Numbered from the stretch's first letter, positions 23,801 through 29,962 are shown. The stretch is DNA of 64,000 nt from Megamerina dolium (GCA_963854835.1 OY978525.1:7861540-7925539), one strand, 5' to 3'. Made by a program: numbers and translations. The notes: generated by a model from the letters alone, not told the origin.

Positions 23801-26093
23801 TCTATCGTAAGAGTGATCGTCGTAAGGATTCATCGGATGAACATGATGATGATCAGCAGCAGCAGCAGCAGCAGCAGCAGCATGAAATAAATTGCAACAT
23901 TGATGGTGATGGTGGTTGCGCATCGGATAACAATAATAGCAATATGCATTGTTGTAAAACGGTTGGTGGCAGCGGTGGTAGTGGTAAATCGTCATCAAGT
24001 CGTGCAACAACGAATATTTTGGTAAGTTATTAACTCTATCTGAAGTCTTGTGTTTTTGACGTCACGATTTTTAAGATCGAAGATAACATTTTTCCATAAT
24101 TGATATGAAAATTAACCCATCCTTTATCTTTACCCCTTAGGGGGCTCCCATACAAAATTGTCAGATTTTTTATGAAATTGGATCCCACCCGTTAATTATT
24201 CCTCTCCAACTTTTCTCTACAAAATTGACAAATTTTTTTTTTTTTAAATTTCCTCCCACAGCCCTCAGACCTCCGCTGTAGGGTTTAAATATATGAGAGA
24301 TCTCTATTAATTTTTACCCCAGAACATTTTTTCTAAACGTACCTTCCTTCCGTCCCCACCTCTTAAGGCGGCTTTCCTACAAAATTGAAATTTTGTTATA
24401 AAATTGCCTCCCACCACTCGCAAGGTGCTCCTATAGAAACTAAAGAGATTACCGGTCCCCAATGAAATTTTATTCAATTTTTTTCTCTTATCCCTCTGAT
24501 CTCCACCCCTTAGGGGAACACTAATACAAATTGAACTTACGAACATTTGAAAATCGACAAATAACACCGTAGCTTACCAGGCATCGCTGGTAGAAGGAAA
24601 CGTATTTAGCCCCTATCTCCAACCTTTAGAGGGGCATCCCTACAAAATTGACATTTTTTTTATCAAATTGGCTCCAATGGCTTCCAGAAGCGAAACAAAT
24701 TTCGATAACCCGACAAGAGAAATATTTTTAATGCGATTTTTGTATTATTTCCTCGACAACATTTTTCCTGAACATCAGCTCCCTGGGTATGTTCCGGGAT
24801 GAAGACTCGATTGCCGTGGGAACACAGAATCGTCTGTATAAGGGTACGATGTAGGACTAAACCCACTTAGTTTTTCCTCCTCATCATTTTTTCGGAATAT
24901 ACTTATTCTCTACCTCCGCCCTCTAGAAGGGCATCCCTACAAAATTGATATTTTGTATGAAATTTGCTACCACCGATCTCTACCGAACTTCCGGTGCGTC
25001 TAGAGTGTCTAAATATATCACCAACACCCATTGAGTTTTGCTTTCCAAAAAGCTTTCCTAAGCATACTGAGCGCCCTTATTTCCACCCCTAAGGGACACT
25101 CCAATACGAATTGAAATTAAAAATATCTGAAAATCAGTAAATAATCCCATGACTGACCAGGAAACCCCCGTAGAAGTGTACGATATGGAATCAACCAGAA
25201 AAAGTTTTTCTCTCAAAATACAACAAAATTTAAATACTTCACATTCGCAATGCCGAAACAACGGTATTTCAACAAAAATTTTATTTATTACGATTTCCAC
25301 ATTTCAGCGACCCCGACCCTTTAAAGAAATTATTTATTTATATTTGGGAAAACCACATCTTTGAATTCCAATGAATGAAAGTCTACTTTTTTAGTTTTTA
25401 AAAAATCTATTTCATACTTTCATATTTTTATATTTCGAAATAATTTTTAATATTTTCAAATATCTCTCTTTTTAGGTTCTTAATGAAGTTGTTATCGATC
25501 GTGGTCCCTCACCGTACCTGAGTAATATTGATCTCTTTCTCGATGGCAAATACATCACCTCTGTACAGGGTGATGGCCTAATTGTTTCAACACCCACCGG
25601 CAGTACTGCCTATGCTGTAGCGGCTGGTGCATCCATGATACATCCATCGGTGCCAGCCATTATGGTTACACCAATATGTCCACATTCGTTAAGTTTTCGG
25701 CCAATTGTTGTGCCAGCTGGCGTTGAGCTAAAGGTAAGAACTCAATCAATCGCTGAGATATGAATGAATTGAATTTATACTATTTTTCTTTATTGCTAGA
25801 TATCCGTCTCACCTGATAGCCGCAATACATCATGGGTTTCATTTGATGGACGTAATCGTCAAGAACTATTTCATGGTGATAGTCTACGTGTGACTACATC
25901 CATTTATCCAGTACCGAGCATATGTGCACAGGATCAAATATCGGATTGGTTTGATTCACTTGCCGAATGTCTACATTGGAATGTGCGCAAGAAACAAAAA
26001 TGTTTGGATGAACTGTCGGATTTAACTGCATCCGGTTCGGAGGATACGCTCGATGAATTGGAGCGTGGTCATGACTCTTTATTGGATAGTTAA
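1266..26093 (+). CDS. NADK: NAD kinase, six-exon gene (long isoform)
   Basis: The enzyme phosphorylates NAD+ to NADP+ using ATP, mainly in the cytosol in animals. The CDS is join(1266..1804, 21450..21533, 21646..21879, 23565..24021, 25476..25733, 25800..26093), 1866 nt and 621 aa. Every intron starts with GT and ends with AG, and all phases agree. Motifs: [10 protein letters not shown] and [11 protein letters not shown] ahead of the catalytic domain; GGDG at about 303-306 (ATP/NAD site) within [21 protein letters not shown] with the conserved NE at about 441-442; [10 protein letters not shown] at about 476-485; [10 protein letters not shown]; and a C-terminal SDWFESL-like block ([19 protein letters not shown]). 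The core closely follows animal NADK. Two oddities are a His/Gln-rich N-terminus and a low-complexity insert of roughly 60 residues in exon 4. The join to exon 1 rests on phase and splice sites, not on transcript data. Confidence 0.9.
1386..1585 (+). repeat. coding trinucleotide repeats (CAT)n and (CAG/CAA)n
   Basis: Within exon 1, CAT/CAC codons give a polyhistidine run (about 1399-1437), and CAG/CAA codons give polyglutamine stretches (about 1456-1476 and 1525-1585). The CAT array is nearly pure, so it is likely length-polymorphic. Confidence 0.9.
1990..2860 (+). repeat. degenerate 153-bp tandem array (about five units)
   Basis: A motif like GTAGGCGTGGTTTTCATCCG followed by a CCCATTTTC block recurs at 2112, 2265, 2418, 2571 and 2727, that is every 153 bp and finally 156 bp. 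Each unit also carries a block like TATTTTCACGCACAAAGT and then ATTCGAAAACATA. The units have diverged, so the array is old. A related, more decayed array lies in intron 3 (22800-23240). Confidence 0.85.
2901..3109. mobile_element. hAT-type MITE, 209 bp
   Basis: The element begins CAGTGATGGAC and ends GTCCATCATTG, an 11-bp inverted repeat with one mismatch. It is flanked by the identical octamer CTCTAGAT at 2893-2900 and 3110-3117. CA-TG ends and an 8-bp target duplication are hallmarks of the hAT superfamily. It has no coding capacity, so it is a non-autonomous element. Confidence 0.8.
3118..3400 (+). mobile_element. relic hAT element, 3' end only
   Basis: This unit contains the transposase fragment and a plausible right terminus (TTGCCCACCCTTG at 3388-3400). 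The left side begins directly after the CTCTAGAT at 3110-3117 with no visible terminal repeat, so the 5' part was lost or replaced. CTCTAGAT recurs a third time at 3401-3408. Confidence 0.6.
3119..3358 (+). pseudogene. hAT transposase C-terminal fragment
   Basis: An open frame of about 79 codons reads through [32 protein letters not shown] and [10 protein letters not shown]. This matches the C-terminal dimerisation region of hAT transposases of the ZBED/GTF2IRD2/FAM200-like group (typical form LFGSTYxCEQLFSxMK...KSKYRSRLT). There is no start codon and no DDE core, so it is a 5'-truncated relic. The downstream sequence to 3400 ends GGTTGCCCACCCTTG, a typical hAT right end, followed at once by CTCTAGAT (3401-3408), the same octamer that flanks the upstream MITE. 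Confidence 0.75.
3409..3744. other. intronic sequence without a gene
   Basis: No coding potential or recognisable element was found. It contains a short CTAACCTAACC stretch near 3538 that resembles the 3' tails of the I-type fragments elsewhere in the window. Confidence 0.4.
3745..4190. repeat. imperfect 240-bp tandem duplication
   Basis: The block CAATTTTTCGAAAGTA then AGATAGGTTCGAGAAATGAC occurs at 3851-3890 and again exactly 240 bp later at 4091-4130. Shared flanks include CATTTTCATAGAAA, AATCACAGTAAACTTTT and AACATTTTTATAGTTTTGAG. Small insertions separate the copies (the first has extra sequence after GACTGCTAC). Confidence 0.85.
4191..5639. other. AT-rich intronic sequence without a gene
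   Basis: It holds T-rich stretches (4930-5230), an A tract at 4676-4689 and a short (CAA)n at 5089-5102. Short palindromic TAAGCATGCTTA-type words occur near 5510-5527. No credible ORF was found. Confidence 0.4.
5640..6420 (-). pseudogene. mariner-like (DD34D) transposase relic
   Basis: On the minus strand the HTH half ([20 protein letters not shown], then [20 protein letters not shown]) reads from about 6400 to 6240. A second frame (6201-5842) continues with [12 protein letters not shown], a DESW motif holding the first catalytic D (ADESW instead of the usual GDESW) and [10 protein letters not shown] with the second. A third frame (5829-5641) carries [16 protein letters not shown], where the third aspartate position is altered (APND is usual). 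Frameshifts near 6205-6240 and 5830-5842 and loss of most of the C-terminus make it inactive. Terminal repeats were not identified. Confidence 0.85.
6421..7117. other. intronic sequence with a (TTG)n microsatellite
   Basis: A TTG/TTA trinucleotide tract lies at 6609-6641. Upstream, 6421-6600 may be the 5' region of the adjacent mariner relic. Repeated words such as ATGTAAGCTTA/GTAAACTTGC occur near 7040-7110. No gene was seen. Confidence 0.4.
7120..7613. mobile_element. TA-flanked MITE, copy 1 (494 bp)
   Basis: The left end (GTCTAGACAGACGGCAGCGT then TAATCCGGATTAA) and the right end (TTAATCCGGATTAACGCTGC then CGTCTGTCAGGGC) form an inverted repeat of about 33 bp. TA dinucleotides flank it at 7118-7119 and 7614-7615. 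The interior is non-coding and aligns along its length with the copy at 34587-35060, including CAGCAGTGTTGCCATCG near the right end. TA duplication suggests a Tc1/mariner-type mobiliser, but no autonomous partner was recognised. Confidence 0.85.
7618..7890. repeat. 192-bp spaced duplicate block
   Basis: CTTACCGTAA...TTGCAAGCA..TTTTAC...TGTATT...ATGTATATTTAA occurs near 7628-7685 and again near 7820-7875, offset by 192 bp. The MITE at 7120-7613 sits immediately upstream, next to similar GTAAGCTTA words. Confidence 0.6.
7891..9015. other. AT-rich intronic sequence without a gene
   Basis: A pure (ATC)n tract is present at 8047-8071. The rest is low-complexity AT-rich DNA without ORFs or recognisable repeats. 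Confidence 0.4.
9016..9287 (-). mobile_element. RTE-like non-LTR retrotransposon, 3' end fragment
   Basis: The reverse complement matches the 3' end of the fragment at 52135-52760, with words such as AGCGGCTGCGCTGG, CATGTCGAGCGAATGGAAGA, TCGGAACCCGCTGGAGGACG and the end CGGTTGTTATGGCCACATAA. It therefore encodes the last part of the same C-terminal domain ([21 protein letters not shown] type). It is 5'-truncated, as is usual for LINE copies, and ends in a short AAGAAG tail. Confidence 0.8.
9392..10246 (+). pseudogene. I-type non-LTR retrotransposon: RNase H and C-terminal Cys region
   Basis: The frame contains an RNase H domain with its four acidic positions: YTDVSKL (D1) near 9420, FQAEI (E) near 9520, IYSDVQSAL (D2) near 9585, and [19 protein letters not shown] (H and last D) near 9700-9755. 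The tail [20 protein letters not shown] is a Cys/His-type motif, and the protein ends [15 protein letters not shown] at about 9447 interrupts the frame just after the first motif. The reverse transcriptase and ORF1 are missing. RNase H downstream of RT is typical of I/LOA/R1-related clades, so it is assigned there rather than to RTE. Confidence 0.85.
10247..10335 (+). mobile_element. 3' UTR and (CCTA)n tail of the I-type element
   Basis: After the stop codon the block GGTATCGCAATGGGCCTTCA recurs in other I-type fragments of this window (reverse complement near 37358 and 42815). The copy ends in repeated CTACCTACC, consistent with a simple-repeat LINE tail. Confidence 0.65.
10336..10923. other. 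T-rich intronic sequence without a gene
   Basis: Several T homopolymers (about 10708-10722, 10906-10923) lie in AT-rich DNA. No coding potential was found. Confidence 0.4.
10927..11759 (-). pseudogene. DD41D (rosa-type) transposase, C-terminally deleted
   Basis: Translation starts at the ATG on 11759-11757 with [20 protein letters not shown], a typical N-terminal helix-turn-helix start. A frameshift near 11640 leads into the long frame 11640-10927. That frame contains a second HTH region, the first catalytic D in [44 protein letters not shown] and the second D in [11 protein letters not shown]. The protein ends soon after [12 protein letters not shown]. The region that should carry the third catalytic D (41 residues after the second in this family) is absent, so the copy is inactive. 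Confidence 0.9.
11765..12182 (-). mobile_element. tRNA-derived SINE, full length, with 14-bp target duplication
   Basis: The SINE proper is 11779-12168, read right to left. The tRNA-like head has an A box (TAGCTCAGTGG) and B box (GGTTCAATACC, one base off GGTTCRANNCC). A unique body of about 270 bp follows, then GAGCCCTTTGGGGCTTTAAG-TGCCACA and a (TA)n tail (11777-11847). The 14-bp duplication AATGCCAAACAATA is perfect on both sides (11765-11778 and 12169-12182). It interrupts the DD41D element. Confidence 0.92.
11777..11847. repeat. (TA)n microsatellite, SINE tail
   Basis: About 35 uninterrupted TA dinucleotides form the 3' tail of the SINE. Other copies of the family carry shorter TA or ATTAC tails, so this one has expanded since insertion. 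Confidence 0.9.
12283..12665. other. AT-rich intronic sequence without a gene
   Basis: T-rich DNA with a short AATTC repeat near 12428-12445. No ORF or mobile element was recognised. Confidence 0.4.
12666..12740. repeat. long imperfect hairpin
   Basis: The arm ATATATCACTGGTGTCACTT then TACATG (12670-12696) pairs with CATGTAAAGTGACCAGTGAT then ACCAGTGAT (12706-12734) around a short loop (CTGCATGCG). The right arm has an extra partial repeat of CCAGTGAT. Flanking ATGTAC/GTATGT words extend the symmetry. Confidence 0.8.
12741..13965. other. intronic sequence with a (GGT/GAT)n tract
   Basis: A GGT/GAT trinucleotide tract lies at 13080-13111. Otherwise it is AT-rich intron. The minus-strand frame over the tract (polyhistidine) looks like a chance reading through the microsatellite. 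Confidence 0.4.
13966..14560. repeat. short tandem duplication, second copy split by a SINE
   Basis: CATTATAATTCTCATCC-(A/G)TA followed by TTTCATTTAAATTATTTTA and TTTAC occurs first at 13967-14020. It occurs again at 14085-14112, continuing at 14473-14505 on the far side of the SINE. Further matches (ATACGCC/ATTCGCC ... GAA/GAAACC.GGTA) extend to about 14058 and 14545. The duplication (offset about 118 bp without the SINE) preceded the SINE insertion. Confidence 0.75.
14102..14483 (+). mobile_element. tRNA-derived SINE, full length, with 11-bp target duplication
   Basis: The SINE is 14113-14472. The head has A box TAGCTCAGTGG and B box GGTTCAATTCC, both matching the pol III consensus. The body is co-linear with the other copies, ends GAGCCCTTTGGGGCTTTATG and carries an (ATTAC)n tail. 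The target duplication TACATTTCATT is perfect (14102-14112 and 14473-14483). Confidence 0.93.
14561..14940. other. AT-rich intronic sequence without a gene
   Basis: Nothing recognisable. ACTAGTT words recur around 14700-14735, but no repeat unit could be defined. Confidence 0.35.
14941..15180. repeat. 120-bp tandem duplication
   Basis: Two units of exactly 120 bp (14941-15060, 15061-15180) share GTGAGTCTT, then GAGC(C/T)ACGGAAGTCAT, then TGTCTATCTACC-GGGTATTTATGA, GTCTCACG and CACTTTTG.AGATCGT. Identity is high (roughly 80% or more by eye), so the duplication is fairly recent. Confidence 0.9.
15537..15690 (+). pseudogene. I-type RNase H fragment
   Basis: A short frame reads [13 protein letters not shown], then [20 protein letters not shown]. 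This resembles the end of the RNase H domain (LIWVPGH-type motif with H changed to N) of the I-type fragments at 9392 and 43428. It is only about 150 bp long and lacks the acidic catalytic positions. Confidence 0.6.
15691..16255. other. AT-rich intronic sequence without a gene
   Basis: It contains a repeated TTTTTGCATTAATATCGAA (15720 and 15860), several (T)CGACATTATT words and a T tract at 16109-16132. No gene was found. Confidence 0.4.
16256..17896 (+). mobile_element. Tc1-like DD34E transposon (family 2), complete ends
   Basis: The ends CAATTGTGTGCGATATAATA and, inverted at the right, TATTATTTCGCACACAATTG match over about 28 bp and are flanked by TA (16254-16255, 17897-17898). Inner repeats (TGTGCGATAAAATAGCAGTG near 16457 and its inverse CTGCTATTATTTATCACAG near 17676) give an IR/DR arrangement. 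Length is 1641 bp. One broken transposase gene lies inside. Confidence 0.92.
16608..17601 (+). pseudogene. Tc1-like (DD34E) transposase, one frameshift
   Basis: Translation should begin at 16608 with [21 protein letters not shown] stop follows at about 16679, and the frame shifts near 16680-16710 into the long frame 16717-17601 (294 aa). That frame keeps the rest of the HTH DNA-binding region and all three catalytic residues: D in WSDETK (residue 107), D in [11 protein letters not shown] (198) and E in [11 protein letters not shown] (233), with 34 residues between the last two. The C-terminus ends GHSTKY, usual for the group. Apart from the N-terminal shift the frame is intact, so the copy died recently. 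Confidence 0.92.
17899..18324. other. AT-rich intronic sequence without a gene
   Basis: No gene. The word TTTTTCATGGTAAA occurs on both sides of the Tc1-like element (about 16231 and 17911), which may reflect an older local duplication. Confidence 0.4.
18325..19110 (+). repeat. tandem-repeat element, partial copy (same family as 47524-49150)
   Basis: Units of about 150 bp each carry TTGTATGGGGGCTAC or TTGTATGGGAGCCAC, then AAAAAGTGG(A/G)(T/G)GTGGC, then a GTTATGG or GTTACAGCG block. The array passes into a unique right part with GTGCGAACC, ACGGACGGACATCGTTAAAT and ATGAATATACCTTGCA, and ends GCAGGATATAAAAA. The right part matches 48840-49150 and, inverted, 51105-51400. The left terminus seen in the other copies is absent here. 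Confidence 0.85.
19211..20155 (-). mobile_element. mariner, deleted copy (family C)
   Basis: The left end AAAAGAAATCCATTATTTTT is matched by the inverted right end (GGATTTCTTTT at 20145-20155), with TA on each side (19209-19210, 20156-20157). Sequence and order match the longer copy at 59169-60420. It is 945 bp against 1252 bp, so about 300 bp was lost internally. Confidence 0.85.
19223..19871 (-). pseudogene. mariner transposase, internally deleted
   Basis: On the minus strand one frame (19871-19515) has the HTH part ([20 protein letters not shown] then [15 protein letters not shown]) and jumps directly to the region before the second catalytic D. Another frame (19543-19223) continues with [20 protein letters not shown], then [14 protein letters not shown] (third D) and the C-terminus ending close to the element end. 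The central catalytic region with the DE motif is deleted, leaving a non-functional copy. Confidence 0.85.
20168..20575. repeat. 204-bp tandem duplication with (CT)n
   Basis: The block CACCTCTTGAACACTCAAG, then GCACTCAACTCAAATATTTA, GTTAATAACAGCACTAGAAT and CAACATGATGCGAACATGAA, occurs at about 20209-20330 and again 204 bp later (20413-20535). (CT)n tracts follow each copy (20335-20355 and near 20545). It lies 460-870 bp upstream of the proximal NADK first exon. Confidence 0.88.
20576..21039 (+). promoter_or_regulatory. candidate 5' flank / 5' UTR of proximal NADK exon
   Basis: This stretch lies directly before the ATG at 21040 and has no coding potential. It holds (GTT)-rich and GTGTCGTGTCGTGGTCGT words near 20985-21005, which could be near a transcription start. 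No TATA box or unambiguous initiator was found, so assignment as a promoter is positional only. Confidence 0.3.
21040..21338 (+). CDS. NADK: NAD kinase proximal alternative first exon
   Basis: An ATG at 21040 opens a frame of 99 codons plus 2 nt that can splice to exon 2 in the correct phase (AG|G completing an Arg codon, then RTRSLNAP). The resulting isoform would have 541 aa. The encoded segment begins [20 protein letters not shown] and is Asn/Ser-rich, then proline-rich ([16 protein letters not shown]). It differs fully from the distal exon. The donor AAG|GTTATT is weak, and this is the only phase-compatible GT found near the frame end. The ATG context (GAAAATG) is good for flies. Confidence 0.6.
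21450..21533 (+). CDS. NADK: NAD kinase exon 2
   Basis: Acceptor TTTTCCAG and donor GTAAGT bound 84 nt encoding [20 protein letters not shown] then MKNPAMV. This block precedes the catalytic domain in animal NADKs and contains the conserved RTRSL. Phase 2 at both ends. Confidence 0.93.
21646..21879 (+). CDS. NADK: NAD kinase exon 3
   Basis: 234 nt after a 112-nt intron; acceptor TTTCTCAAG and donor GTGAGT. It encodes [20 protein letters not shown] (start of the kinase fold), a [14 protein letters not shown] helix and [19 protein letters not shown]. These match animal NADK closely. Confidence 0.95.
21880..23564 (+). other. NAD kinase intron 3 (1.7 kb)
   Basis: AT-rich. A degenerate tandem array related to the 153-bp repeat of intron 1 fills 22800-23240. 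The rest has no recognisable element. Confidence 0.8.
22800..23240 (+). repeat. decayed copy of the 153-bp intronic repeat
   Basis: Blocks resembling GTAGACGTGGTTTTCATTTG then ACGCCCATTT, AGCCCATTTTCC, CGCCCATTTTC and TTTTCGCGTGCAAAGT followed by GAAAATACACATTCG recur at roughly 80-110 bp intervals. The same blocks are found at 1990-2860. The units are diverged and partly deleted. Confidence 0.65.
23565..24021 (+). CDS. NADK: NAD kinase exon 4 (GGDG motif)
   Basis: Acceptor TTCAAATAG and donor GTAAGT. It encodes [20 protein letters not shown] then [10 protein letters not shown], holding the GGDG signature of the NAD kinase/diacylglycerol kinase-like fold, and [19 protein letters not shown]. 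After the strand [11 protein letters not shown] comes a low-complexity insert of about 60 residues: acidic, then polyQ (CAG tract near 23856-23880), then Asn/Ser/Gly-rich. It is much longer than the corresponding linker in vertebrate NADK and precedes LNEVVIDRG. Confidence 0.95.
24022..25475 (+). other. NAD kinase intron 4 with diverged tandem repeats
   Basis: Donor GTAAGTT and acceptor TCTTTTTAG. Between 24120 and 25170 a loosely periodic block recurs at least six times (near 24130, 24345, 24495, 24605, 24910, 25080): CCACCCCTTAGGGG, then (C)TCCCATACAAAATTG, then TTTTATGAAATTGG. See the related arrays at 31616-32045, 33702-34580 and 57670-58140. Confidence 0.75.
25476..25733 (+). CDS. NADK: NAD kinase exon 5 (NE and substrate-binding motifs)
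   Basis: 258 nt, 86 codons, phase 0 at both ends. It contains [60 protein letters not shown] and the end VELK. The NE and STPTGSTAY motifs bind NAD in this family. The region is almost invariant across animals. Confidence 0.96.
25800..26093 (+). CDS. NADK: NAD kinase last exon
   Basis: After a 66-nt intron, the frame [20 protein letters not shown] continues through [20 protein letters not shown] and [17 protein letters not shown], then an acidic tail [16 protein letters not shown] and the TAA at 26091-26093. It encodes 97 residues and ends the 621-aa protein. Confidence 0.95.
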   Translation: MSVSPDSRNTSWVSFDGRNRQELFHGDSLRVTTSIYPVPSICAQDQISDWFDSLAECLHWNVRKKQKCLDELSDLTASGSEDTLDELERGHDSLLDS

Positions 26094-27375
26094 ATGGTGT
26101 TTGTATGCGTGGAAATGGAATATTTTGAAAAACGTTGATGTAATCAAACAAATAGCACGAATAATGTGAATACCTCTAGGATGAGGAATATATAAATTAC
26201 AATTTGTTGCCAATTTTGCGTACATATACGAGTATATAGTATATTAAAAATAATTTTTAAATAATGTTGAACATTTAAAATCAAAAAAGAAAAAAAAAAG
26301 TAAAGGCAGATAATATTAAGTTGATTTATGTAAAGCTTGAAATTGATGATATTAAAATTTGTTAAATCCTATATATTGTATTGGACATGTTCTGAATTAC
26401 ACTTTCGATCGAAACTGTGAATCGTCAGTGAAATACGAAATATGCCTGTATATTCGGCTAAAAGATTTACTACACTCAATCAAAAAATAATGAAAAAAGA
26501 AATAGGGAACAATGGTAAAGGAAGAAAAAGCTCAAAAAATACATATTTTTTTTTTACATATACACAAGTACACATACATACATATATTTAATATATACAT
26601 ACCTAGTATAGCAAATATTAAGTATTCTACTATCGTACTATTGTTACTATTTTTGATATGTATGCATGTATGTAAATTTTTTGAAATACTAGTTTCAGTT
26701 GTTGTAATTTATATACATACATATATGTGCTATATATATATATACATTCTATCCTATATACATCTGTAAATGTTATTTATGGCTTTTTGTTTCTACTATA
26801 TCATAATCATTTCATTTATCAATTTAAGCAAATATTATAATTTCTATTTGAATTTTTTTTTTTTTTTTTGCCAATTTGATATACAATAAATAATTTCAAC
26901 TTATAATTGAGTAGTGTAGAAGATAAAATCCAAATTTCCTTGATATTATAAATAATTTGAAAAGCAGATGGTTGCTTGAATGTACCTACCACATATGTTT
27001 TAGATATAATTAAAACGATAAAAAACAACTATAAGTTATTCAATTATTTAATTTAGCAAAAATTTTGAGTAAAATTATAGATTATTGTTCAATTTGTGTA
27101 TTTAATATAAGTACCTACTACTTACTATATTAATGTTATTTGGGATGTTGCTTCAAAAGTACATTTAATGGAAAAATCAAATCAAATCAAATCAATATTA
27201 GATCACATACATATAATTGCTTTCATCTGTGTATACATTTAGAACATGAATCGTATTATATTAAAAATGAAAATAAAAAAAAATGTGTTTCAATAGTATG
27301 TAGATATATAACTTCTTTTTTTACTACAAATATTTACAAATAAATTAATAAATGTATAAATAACAAAAAAAAAAA
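26094..27375 (+). other. NADK 3' UTR and downstream sequence
   Basis: AT-rich, no ORF. Candidate polyadenylation signals AATAAA are at 26885-26890, 27339-27344 and 27347-27352, the last pair just before an A tract (27365-27382). Short (TACA)n/(TATG)n runs lie at 26560-26760. The true cleavage site cannot be told from sequence. Confidence 0.5.
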
Positions 27376-27819
27376 AAAAAATTCAACGCAAGTCTACTTA
27401 ATTTTTTATTCAAACAATCACCTCTATCATGGTTGCCGATTAGTGACTTTATTGACTGTATTGTATTGTCGAGTCGATTTCGAAACGATAACTCTGATTT
27501 AAATCTCCTTGATATTATTGATCAATATTGTCACGAGAATGATTGGTAACTAATGGAGCAAATAGTGGAGGCAACAAAAATGAATTAAGCGAATTTCAAA
27601 TAAAGAGAAAATATCCAACAATCAGAATGAAACAATAGCAAAAATATAAGGATGATGACAATGGCAAGGCAATTCACTCACTGTTTTGCTTAGAAGCAAG
27701 GGTGGACCATTTAATATTTTTCTTTTCTTTTTTTTTTCTTTATCATATAGTGTTTATAAAGTGACAGATCTTTCCCACTTTCTCAACAAAAAGTCAGGAT
27801 CATACCTTCGCGGTACGAA
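27376..27819. other. intergenic sequence without a gene
   Basis: No coding signal. 27700-27819 may be the 5' terminal/UTR part of the DD41D relic that follows, but no terminal repeat was confirmed. Confidence 0.35.
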
Positions 27820-28015
27820 ATGAATACCTTTACGCTTGAACAACATTGGGAAATAATGCGAACTTATTTCCAAAGTCAATGCTGTGTAGCTCAAATAGTG
27901 TGTCTACACGTCGGATCTGAGGATCGGAAAACCCCCGTAAGTGATCGCCCAGAAGCCAATGCATCCTCAGAGAGTGACAGTTTGATGCGGATTTTGCAGC
28001 GGTGGCATAATTGTC

Positions 28016-28052
<37 letters not shown>

Positions 28053-28468
28053 TTGAAAATGTTGCTTGGTGAATGCCATTTCGATCAACGATGAGCGCTA
28101 CAGAGGCATAATAAATGATTTTTTGTGACCGCAAATTGAAAGCATACACTTGGACGATTTTTGGTTTCAGCAGGATGGCGCGCCATGCCATACAGCCCAT
28201 GCCACAATCGATCTTTTTCGCGCCTAGTTCAGTAATCGTGTTATCAGCCGTCTCGGCGATGTTAACTGACCATTTTGGAGCTGCGATTTGACGCCGTTAT
28301 ACCTCTTTTGTAGGGTGCCGTAAAGCACCGATTTTATGCGAACAATCCATTCACGATTCAGATCCTTAAAGCGAATATCGAGCGAGCCATTCGTGAGATA
28401 ATGCCAGAAAGCGTCACCAAGGACTTGGAAAACTGGGCTGACACAATGCGCTACTGCGAAGCCAGCTG
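27820..28468 (+). pseudogene. DD41D (rosa-type) transposase relic
   Basis: The N-terminus MNTFTLEQHWEIMRTYFQSQ then CCVAQIV matches the start of DD41D transposases. After about 200 bp and a 33-base T tract (28019-28051), the C-terminal half reappears. It reads INDERYRGIINDFL, then FWFQQDGAPCHTAHATIDLF with the second catalytic D, and SCDLTPLYLF where the third D is replaced. It then continues to ANIERAIREIMPESVTKDLE-NWADTMRYCEAS. Several stops and a deletion of the first catalytic region make it dead. It abuts a mariner fragment at about 28480. Confidence 0.85.
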
Positions 28469-28479
28469 AGACAGCATAA

Positions 28480-29140
28480 ACATAAGCTCCCGGAGTTTCT
28501 GGCTCGAGTCACTATCGATGTGTGTTTGGCCTGACATTGTCCTGATGAAATACAATACCTCTCCTATTGGCCAAAGCAGAACGCTTCTAAGCGATTGCTT
28601 CCGTAGGACACGGTCCAATTGTTGAAAGCACAGGTCCAAATTAAGAGTTTGGTCGTGGGAAATCAACTCTCAGTAGATGATTCTTTGACAAGTCTACCAA
28701 ATACACAGCAAAACCTTTCCGACCGTCAATTGTGGTTTGACCACCGTTTGCAAGGGATTGCTGCGATTCGAACACAACCGGTCTTCGCTTGATGTTGTCA
28801 TAAGTTATCCACTTTTAATCACCAATCACCATCAGCTTCAGAAATGGGTCGACTTTGTTGCGATTCAGTAGTGATTCGCTGATGGGAATTCGGTCCATAA
28901 CATTTTTTCTATTAACTCGTGTGGCATCGATACATCGTGTTTTTTTTTTTTTTGTTGTATCCACCCTTATTCAAGCGGTTCCAAATGAATTTTTTGGGAA
29001 ATATTTAACTCCTGGTCAATCCAAACAGTGCCTATCCATGCTACTCGGACTCGACAATTTCCAGGCCAATTTCGTCGATATCGAAATTATCGGAACGAAA
29101 GCGGCGAAACCAAAGTTGCGCATTATTGGCTGACTCGGAA
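28480..29140 (-). pseudogene. mariner (family C) transposase fragment
   Basis: The minus strand is co-linear with 59470-60120 of the longest family C copy: AAGCTCCCGGAGTTTCTGGC, GGTCCAATTGTTGAAAG, GAAATGGGTCGACTTTGTTG, CGATTCGCTGATGGGAATTC and GCGGCGAAACCAAAGTTGCG all have counterparts there. It covers the HTH region and the catalytic core up to the HQDN block but lacks both ends. There are many frameshifts. Confidence 0.8.
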
Positions 29141-29960
29141 TAATCTCTGCAGTAAGATTTCAACATGAATTCGAAGAACACCTAAATCGGTTTGCTTTTT
29201 TCTTTAAAAATTTCGTATTTATATTATATGATATTTATTTTTTAAGATATTTAATTTCATTTTAAAAAACTCAACAAATTTATATGAGATTATGATATTT
29301 TCATTTATTGTTTGGAAAAGATGAAATATGACAGCTAATTTATTTTTACCAATACAAGACTTCTGTAATTATTCATCCAAGTTCCATCTAATGAGATGAG
29401 CAAATTTTCTAAGTTTGACATCTTCATCTTCATCTTCATCTTTATTTAAATTCATTTTTAAAACATTTTTATTATAATATTTTAGTAGGAAATTTTCATA
29501 CGAACCACCCTATGTTAATTAATTCGTAGCATACTTTCGTTATTATAATTACGAGTTGGTTGCCTTTTGATTATTTGGACTCATAATTGTATTAAAAATA
29601 AAACTATTTACCTAAACTCCTTGGAGAAAATATTAAAAAATTAATCAAATGTAAAAAAAAAATGGTTTCAATTGAATTTCCCAAAACAAAAATTAAAATA
29701 GTAAATTGCCCTCATGTATGAACATATTTTGTTAATAAAATGTGAAGAAAAGTGCGGAAAAAATATTTTTGAAATCATCTGATCGCAACGAAATCTATCC
29801 TACAATACAAGCCGAGAATATGATGGAATACAGGCAAATGATAGTGACTCGAGGTCGAACTTCAACCAAATGAGGCGATAATTGACAAATAAGCCCACAC
29901 AATTGTTTAAGAATCGCCCATTGAAAGATAGAAAGATTGTTTCAACATTCTTTCGAAACA
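29141..29960. other. AT-rich intergenic sequence without a gene
   Basis: A short (TCATCT)n lies at 29425-29445. No ORF or repeat was recognised. Confidence 0.4.
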
Positions 29961-29962
29961 TA

